DNA of 10,891 bases from Candidatus Binatia bacterium (GTDB lineage Bacteria > Desulfobacterota_B > Binatia > UBA9968 > JAJDTQ01): NCBI GenBank assembly GCA_022827045.1, contig JAJDTQ010000171.1, positions 1-10,891 on the forward strand, in the 5' to 3' direction. The translations under genes were made by a program, and so were the position numbers. Below the pieces are notes generated by a model. That model had not been told where the DNA came from. It worked only from the letters and a program-made list of their open reading frames with translations, and ran no database searches. Below, piece by piece: positions 7,455-10,891 of this stretch (positions within the stretch are counted from its first letter, which is position 1; every line of letters begins with the position of its first letter).

Positions 7455-8372
7455 GTGAGCCAGGCACAAGAAACGCCCCGGCCGGATTTGCAAGGCCCCA
7501 CCGGCAAGACGCCAGCAGCCGCGGGCCGGGCGCAACCACGCCTGGCGCGGGATCTGCTGAAGCACCGGCAGGGCGCCGTGGGAACGGTTCTCATTGCCGG
7601 CCTCGTGTTCATGGCAGTTTTCGCGCCGCTGTTGTCTCCCTTCGATCCGCAACACGTCGACGTCGAGAAGATACTGAGCCCGCCGAGCGCCACCCATTGG
7701 CTCGGAACCGACGAGCTCGGCCGCGACATCGCCAGCCGCATCATCTTCGGCGCGCGGGTGACGCTGCAGGTCGTGGCCGGCGCCGTTGCCCTGTCGCTGT
7801 TGGTGGGGTCGATCCTCGGTTTCATCGCGGCGTACCTGGGCAGGTTCTGGGACTCACTGATCATGCGGGTGATCGACGCCCTGCTGGCCATTCCGCCCCT
7901 GGTCCTGGCCTTGGCCATCGTTGCGGCGCTCGGACCCAATCTCTTCTACACCATCCTCGCCATCGCGCTGGCGAAACTCGGCATGTTCGCCCGGCTCGTG
8001 CGCGGCGAAGTCCTGAGCCTCAAGTCGATGGAGTTCGTCGAGGCCGCCCGCGCCGCGGGCGCCAGCGGCACCCGGATCGCGCTCAAGCACATATGGCCGA
8101 ACGCCGCCGGAAACGTTATCGTCTTCTCCGCCGTCATCGCATCGAGCGCACTGCTGATCGAATCCGCCCTCAATTTCTTGGGACTCGGAGCCCAGCCGCC
8201 CACCCCGAGCTGGGGCGTGATGATCTCCATGGGAATGCAACACTGGACGTTGTGGTGGATGAGTATCTTCCCGGGCGTGGCGATATTCCTGGCTATCCTG
8301 GCTTTCAACCTGCTGGGCGATGCGCTGCGGGACATCATGGACCGGCGCCTCTTCGACGTCGGTCGTCTGTGA
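7455..8372 (+). CDS. ABC transporter permease, DppC/OppC type
   Basis: The second membrane subunit, about 305 residues from the GTG at 7455. DppC-type signs: a polar N-terminal tail, a first helix (GTVLIAGLVFMAVFAPLLSP), then the conserved HWLGTDELGRDIASRIIFGARV, the BPD_transp_1 core (RVIDALLAIPPLVLALAI), the EAA loop at about residues 193-220 (EFVEAARAAGASGTRIALKH), and NFLGLGAQPPTPSWGVMI near the C-terminus. The GTG is chosen because GGAAGG (7439-7444) lies 10 nt upstream; an in-frame TTG at 7434, overlapping the previous stop codon, would add seven residues and is the alternative. No ATP-binding subunit follows: the next gene is on the other strand. The transporter must use ATPases encoded elsewhere, or the locus has lost them. 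Confidence 0.94.
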   Translation: MSQAQETPRPDLQGPTGKTPAAAGRAQPRLARDLLKHRQGAVGTVLIAGLVFMAVFAPLLSPFDPQHVDVEKILSPPSATHWLGTDELGRDIASRIIFGARVTLQVVAGAVALSLLVGSILGFIAAYLGRFWDSLIMRVIDALLAIPPLVLALAIVAALGPNLFYTILAIALAKLGMFARLVRGEVLSLKSMEFVEAARAAGASGTRIALKHIWPNAAGNVIVFSAVIASSALLIESALNFLGLGAQPPTPSWGVMISMGMQHWTLWWMSIFPGVAIFLAILAFNLLGDALRDIMDRRLFDVGRL

Positions 8373-8395
8373 GGCTTAACACGTTGTTGAAAACA

Positions 8396-8434
8396 CCGTT
8401 CGCCCTGAGCGTAGCGAAGCGAAGTCGAAGGGCG
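8396..8434. repeat. REP-like palindromic intergenic repeat
   Basis: The element begins CCGTTCGCCCTGAGC and ends GTCGAAGGGCG; the outer arms CGCCCT (8401-8406) and AGGGCG (8429-8434) pair to form a hairpin, with a GTAGCGAAGCGAA insert in the middle. From general knowledge, 'CGCCCTGAGC...GTCGAAGGGCG' elements are very common interspersed repeats in GC-rich environmental bacterial genomes. It sits in the gap between two convergent genes, the usual place for such repeats. It may also act as a bidirectional mRNA 3' end, but there is no T-tract. Confidence 0.65.
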
Positions 8435-8467
8435 CTAACAAGGTCAGGTTCCGGACGGCCGTGGGTC

Positions 8468-8495
8468 GGCTCGTCACCCTTGGCTCGTCACCCTT
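8468..8495. repeat. Perfect 14-bp tandem duplication across the aroA-like stop codon
   Basis: GGCTCGTCACCCTT occurs twice head to tail (8468-8481 and 8482-8495). The second copy holds the stop codon of the minus-strand AroA-like gene (8488-8490) and its last codons; the first copy lies just downstream of the gene and carries an identical TGA. It looks like a slippage or short tandem duplication that leaves the protein unchanged. Confidence 0.85.
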
Positions 8496-9789
8496 CCTCG
8501 ATGCTCAGCGACGCGCCGAGGCTGTTCAGATCGCCGACAAACCCTGGATAGGACTGGACGTAGTTCTCGGCCCTGGCCACGGTGATCTCCTGATCCCCGT
8601 GCAGGCCCGCCACCGACAATGCCGTCGCCACGCGGTGATCGAGGTAGGAATCGAGCGTCGCCGAACCACGGTAGCCGTCAATGCCGACGATATCGAGCCC
8701 GTCCGGCCGTTCCTCGATGCGGGCGCCGATCCTGGTCAGTTCCACCATCGAGGCGATCCGGTCGCTCTCCTTGTAGCGGACGTGCTCGCCGTTGACGATC
8801 CGGGTGGTGCCTTCGGCGAAACAACCCAACACCGACAGGATGGGCACCAGATCGGGCGAGTGGGTCACGTCGATCTCGATCCCGTGCATCGGTTTCGACC
8901 CACGCACCCGGATCGTCTTGGCCGCCTCGTCGATGGTCACATCGGCGCCCATTTCAATCATGATGTCGACGATCCTCTTCTCGGGGTGAATGCTCGTCAT
9001 ATCCAGATTCTGCAGGGTAATGTCCGAGCCCGGCGTGATGGCGGCGGCAACCATGGGCACCGAGGCAACACAGAAGTCGCCGGGAATGGTCAGGCTTGCC
9101 GGCCTGTACGTCTGTCCGCCGGGCACGACATACAGGTCGGGAGCGCGGCTCGCGTCGTATTCGATCCCGAACGTATCCAGCATCTGCAGCGTCATGTCGA
9201 TGTAGGGCTTCTCCCGCAACGTGTCCGTGACCCGGACGGTCACCCCGTCGCGGCTGAGGGGCGCGCAAATCAGGACGCCCGACAGCCACTGCGAGATAAA
9301 GCCGGAGATCTCCGTTTCGCCGCCGGCGAAACCGCCGCCTCGGACGATGATGGGCGCCGTTCCGTCCCCCTGGGCGGAATAGCAATGGACGCCCAGCGCC
9401 GACAGGCTGTCGAGCAGCGACTTTATGGGTCGTCTACGCAGAGACTGGTTGCCTGTGAACACCGTCCACCCCGGAGTTGCGGCCGCGACCCCCAGCAGAA
9501 ACTGGAGCGTGGTGCCCGAGTCATCGACATCGATCACGTTCCCGGGGGTATGATAGTCACCACCGTCAATGACACAGGTGTCTTCGGCGAACTCGATGGT
9601 CGGACCGAACGCCGCAATGTTCTCGGTCGTCGACGTCATCTTCCCGACAAAGGCGCCGGAAGGGTCCATGATCGTAGTCCGCCCGTGGGCCAGCGACCCC
9701 ATGATCATCGCCCGCGTGAAATGATACTTCGACGAAATGATACGGAGCGACCCGTGCAGTCCGTCGCAGGGTCTGGATTTGATGTTCAT
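8488..9789 (-). CDS. EPSP synthase (AroA)-family enolpyruvyl transferase, divergent
   Basis: A 433-residue protein with the two-domain enolpyruvyl transferase pattern. EPSP synthases move the enolpyruvyl group of PEP to shikimate 3-phosphate in chorismate synthesis. Kept motifs: SSKYHFTRA (19-27, with the Lys and Arg of GSKSxSNRA), SGTT (91-94), RRRPI (118-122), ISQWL (165-169), KPYID (194-198), SPD (311-313), YKESDR (339-344) and DHR (384-386). Compared by eye with remembered E. coli AroA, several ligand residues differ: Ser23 to Tyr22, Asn94 to Asp90, Arg100 to Gln96, Ser169 to Ile165, Ser197 to Glu193; the acidic pair after the first helix is not evident. MurA is excluded by the absence of its Cys loop. 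The ATG at 9789 starts right at the domain, with GGGAAG about 7 nt upstream; the frame is open further up but without homology. It could be the cell's real AroA or a paralogue with another acceptor. Confidence 0.85.
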   Translation of the reverse strand: MNIKSRPCDGLHGSLRIISSKYHFTRAMIMGSLAHGRTTIMDPSGAFVGKMTSTTENIAAFGPTIEFAEDTCVIDGGDYHTPGNVIDVDDSGTTLQFLLGVAAATPGWTVFTGNQSLRRRPIKSLLDSLSALGVHCYSAQGDGTAPIIVRGGGFAGGETEISGFISQWLSGVLICAPLSRDGVTVRVTDTLREKPYIDMTLQMLDTFGIEYDASRAPDLYVVPGGQTYRPASLTIPGDFCVASVPMVAAAITPGSDITLQNLDMTSIHPEKRIVDIMIEMGADVTIDEAAKTIRVRGSKPMHGIEIDVTHSPDLVPILSVLGCFAEGTTRIVNGEHVRYKESDRIASMVELTRIGARIEERPDGLDIVGIDGYRGSATLDSYLDHRVATALSVAGLHGDQEITVARAENYVQSYPGFVGDLNSLGASLSIEEG

Positions 9790-9850
9790 CGTGGCTTCCC
9801 GCTTGGTTGTTGCATGGCCGGCAACGTGGTGCCGATAGAACGTTGATGGG

Positions 9851-10237
9851 CTATCCGTGGTCAGACAGGGGCCTTGAATTGCGCCGGAGCCATGGCTCCA
9901 ACTGATCGAAACGGAACGCCCCCGCTTCGTACAACCCGGAGATGAACGCGTATGCTTCCTCTGCACCCGCCGTGACTCTCACGCCGTTGATCGCCAGAAA
10001 CGTGTACGTCGCGGCAAATGCCACGCGCTTGTTGCCGTCGACAAACGGATGGTTCTGGGCGAGGCTCTCCCACAGCGCGGCGGCTTCCTCGACGAGATCG
10101 GCGTAGTAGCCGGTCTGCGGCCTGTAGAGCGCGGCGTCCAGAAGACCGGCATCCCGAATCCCTTCCGATCCTCCGTACCGTTGAATCTGGTCGGCGTGAA
10201 TGGCAAGGACTTCGGCCAGCGTGAGGAAATCACTCAT
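9851..10237 (-). CDS. doc: Type II toxin of the Doc (death-on-curing) family
   Basis: A 128-residue Fic-fold protein. Doc toxins phosphorylate elongation factor Tu and so stop translation; they are kinases rather than AMP-transferases. The signature HPFVDGNKR is at residues 63-71: it has the Fic His and the NKR ending typical of Doc instead of GNGR. Other Doc features: the N-terminal LAEVLAIHADQIQRYGG, the GIRDAGLLDAAL segment (26-37), AFAATYTFLAINGV after the motif, and a C-terminal helix ending in LEPWL. The ATG overlaps the antitoxin's TGA as ATGA, so the pair is translationally coupled. The gene looks intact, with all motif residues present. The AroA-like gene lies 61 bp downstream on the same strand. 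Confidence 0.92.
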   Translation of the reverse strand: MSDFLTLAEVLAIHADQIQRYGGSEGIRDAGLLDAALYRPQTGYYADLVEEAAALWESLAQNHPFVDGNKRVAFAATYTFLAINGVRVTAGAEEAYAFISGLYEAGAFRFDQLEPWLRRNSRPLSDHG

Positions 10238-10461
10238 TTGGCGAGCTTCTTGTAGAGCTCGCCATACTTGTCATGACTGGCGAGATAGGCAGCCATGACG
10301 TAGGGCCGGGGTCGGGCCTGTCTTCGTTTCTCGATCAGGTCGGCAAGGGCCTCATCCACGAGAGCCTGAAGCTGACGGCCTTCCTCTTCGGCGATCGCGC
10401 GGATGGCCGACAAGATGTCGGAATTGACCTGCGTAGCGAATTTTTCACGAGTCTTGGACAT
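10234..10461 (-). CDS. Ribbon-helix-helix antitoxin paired with Doc
   Basis: A 75-residue protein directly upstream of doc and overlapping it by 4 bp, the normal antitoxin-toxin order. Residues about 6-44 fit a ribbon-helix-helix (Arc/MetJ-type) DNA-binding domain: a short strand (EKFATQVN), helix A (SDILSAIRAIAEEEG), a turn, and helix B (QLQALVDEALADLIEKR). The C-terminal tail (about 50-75, PRPYVMAAYLASHDKYGELYKKLAK) is the likely toxin-binding segment. Such antitoxins dimerise, bind palindromic operators and repress their own operon, and block Doc when bound. Start ATG has AGGGAGA (10471-10477) 9 nt upstream. Doc was first described with Phd, an unrelated antitoxin fold; here the partner looks like RHH, judged from pattern only. 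Confidence 0.8.
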   Translation of the reverse strand: MSKTREKFATQVNSDILSAIRAIAEEEGRQLQALVDEALADLIEKRRQARPRPYVMAAYLASHDKYGELYKKLAK

Positions 10462-10489
10462 GGCGCCGGTTCTCCCTAACTGACCTTAG

Positions 10490-10513
10490 CGTGTCATGAC
10501 ATATCATGATACG
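10490..10513. promoter_or_regulatory. Twin-palindrome operator candidate of the toxin-antitoxin operon
   Basis: Two perfect 10-bp palindromes abut: TGTCATGACA (10492-10501) and TATCATGATA (10502-10511). They share the core TCATGA, and the whole 24-bp block with flanking CGT/ACG is itself an imperfect palindrome (20 of 24). The centres are 10 bp apart, one helical turn, as expected for two RHH dimers on one face of DNA. It lies about 30-50 nt upstream of the antitoxin ATG, and a -35-like TTGACG (minus strand, 10517-10512) abuts it. No convincing -10 was found. Autoregulation is inferred. Confidence 0.7.
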
Positions 10514-10548
10514 TCAAGACCTTGGCGTGGCCGGAATATCGTCCCGGG

Positions 10549-10891
10549 TCACAGGAGCCCGGTCTCGCGTAGCGACCGGATGCTCCGCGCCGCCTCCGCC
10601 GCGGCGTCGATGAGTTCCGGTCTCGGCGTTTCGAACCACTCTTCGTGAGGCAGCCCGCGCTTCTCCCGCACCAGGGCGATGGCTTCCTCTAGCCGGGGGA
10701 ACCGAGCCGGTTCCTGCAGATGGAGATAGAGCGCCACCATGGCAACGGAACGGCTTCGGCCCTCGCGGCAGTGGACGAGCACGTTGCCACACTCCTGTGG
10801 GGGGTAGCTCTCCCTTTCCGGCATGGTCTGATGGAGGGCGCCGTGGAGAATGCAGTAGCCGCCGAGCATCATGCCGCGCGGGTTTTCGCCG
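10549..10891 (-). CDS. Dual-specificity-type protein phosphatase (probably partial at its N-terminus)
   Basis: A cysteine-based phosphatase. The active-site loop VHCREGRSRSV matches the CX5R signature (Cys nucleophile at 10770-10768, Arg at 10752-10750) with the SRS ending typical of dual-specificity phosphatases. It is followed by a helix (VAMVALYLHL) and EEAIALVREKRGL, like the family's xxAxxxVRxxR segment, and an acidic helical tail. ATG codons at 10872 and 10869 would give about 107 residues, but the frame stays open to the right edge (reading GENPRG before the ATG) and the usual domain of about 140-160 residues should include an upstream general-acid loop that is not seen here, so the true start is probably outside the window. 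The substrate is unknown; such proteins can act on phosphotyrosine, phosphoserine or non-protein phosphates. Confidence 0.82.
   Translation of the reverse strand, partial: GENPRGMMLGGYCILHGALHQTMPERESYPPQECGNVLVHCREGRSRSVAMVALYLHLQEPARFPRLEEAIALVREKRGLPHEEWFETPRPELIDAAAEAARSIRSLRETGLL

Noticed and set aside
8488..9789. MurA (UDP-GlcNAc enolpyruvyl transferase) as identity of the AroA-like protein
   Set aside because: The MurA Cys-containing loop is missing, whereas KPYID, YKESDR and DHR match the EPSP synthase branch.
9809..9825. Hairpin GTTGC/GCAAC between doc and the AroA-like gene
   Set aside because: The stem is only 5 bp and no T-tract follows, so it is not supported as a terminator.
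8461..9846. Long plus-strand open frame opposite the AroA-like gene
   Set aside because: An antisense shadow with an Arg/Gly/His-rich composition; the minus-strand reading matches the EPSP synthase family along its whole length.
9851..10237. Fic AMP-transferase
   Set aside because: The motif ends in GNKR rather than GNGRxxR, the protein is short, and it follows an antitoxin gene with a 4-bp overlap, all typical of Doc.

Overview
The window is GC-rich, densely packed bacterial DNA. Nothing in it fixes the taxon. The mix of a TRAP-type binding protein, a family-5 ABC importer, BipA/TypA and a common 'cgccctgagc...agggcg' interspersed hairpin repeat fits an uncultured or environmental Gram-negative lineage (Pseudomonadota or a neighbouring phylum); this is inference. 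No RNA genes, insertion sequences, CRISPR arrays or replication origins were recognised.

Layout. (a) 1-433, minus: N-terminal 144 residues of a TRAP transporter solute-binding protein, running off the left edge. (b) 434-591: divergent intergenic region with a near-palindrome next to the TRAP start. (c) 592-2010, plus: AmpG-like muropeptide permease (MFS/PAT family). (d) 2002-2418, minus: small four-helix membrane protein of unknown function, overlapping the ampG-like gene tail to tail. (e) 2503-4359, minus: the ribosome-associated GTPase BipA/TypA. (f) 4360-4741: divergent intergenic region with a good sigma70-like promoter facing right. (g) 4742-8372, plus: ABC importer of the peptide/nickel family, made of a binding protein, a strong intergenic hairpin and two permeases, but no ATPase genes. 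(h) 8373-8487: convergent gap with a REP-like hairpin and a 14-bp tandem duplication that runs over the neighbouring stop codon. (i) 8488-9789, minus: a divergent member of the EPSP synthase (AroA) family. (j) 9851-10461, minus: a Doc-type toxin and ribbon-helix-helix antitoxin with a 4-bp overlap, preceded by a twin-palindrome operator candidate. (k) 10549-10891, minus: a dual-specificity-type phosphatase, probably cut by the right edge.

How the genes relate. The importer genes form one transcription unit; the hairpin between binding protein and permeases probably keeps the binding protein in excess. The toxin and antitoxin form an autoregulated operon. The AroA-like gene lies 61 bp downstream of the toxin on the same strand and could be read through from it. 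The remaining genes look like independent neighbours. The observation most worth following up is the AroA-like protein: it keeps much of the EPSP synthase catalytic framework but appears changed at several phosphate- and PEP-pocket positions, which raises the possibility of a different enolpyruvyl acceptor. No clearly novel multi-gene system could be demonstrated.
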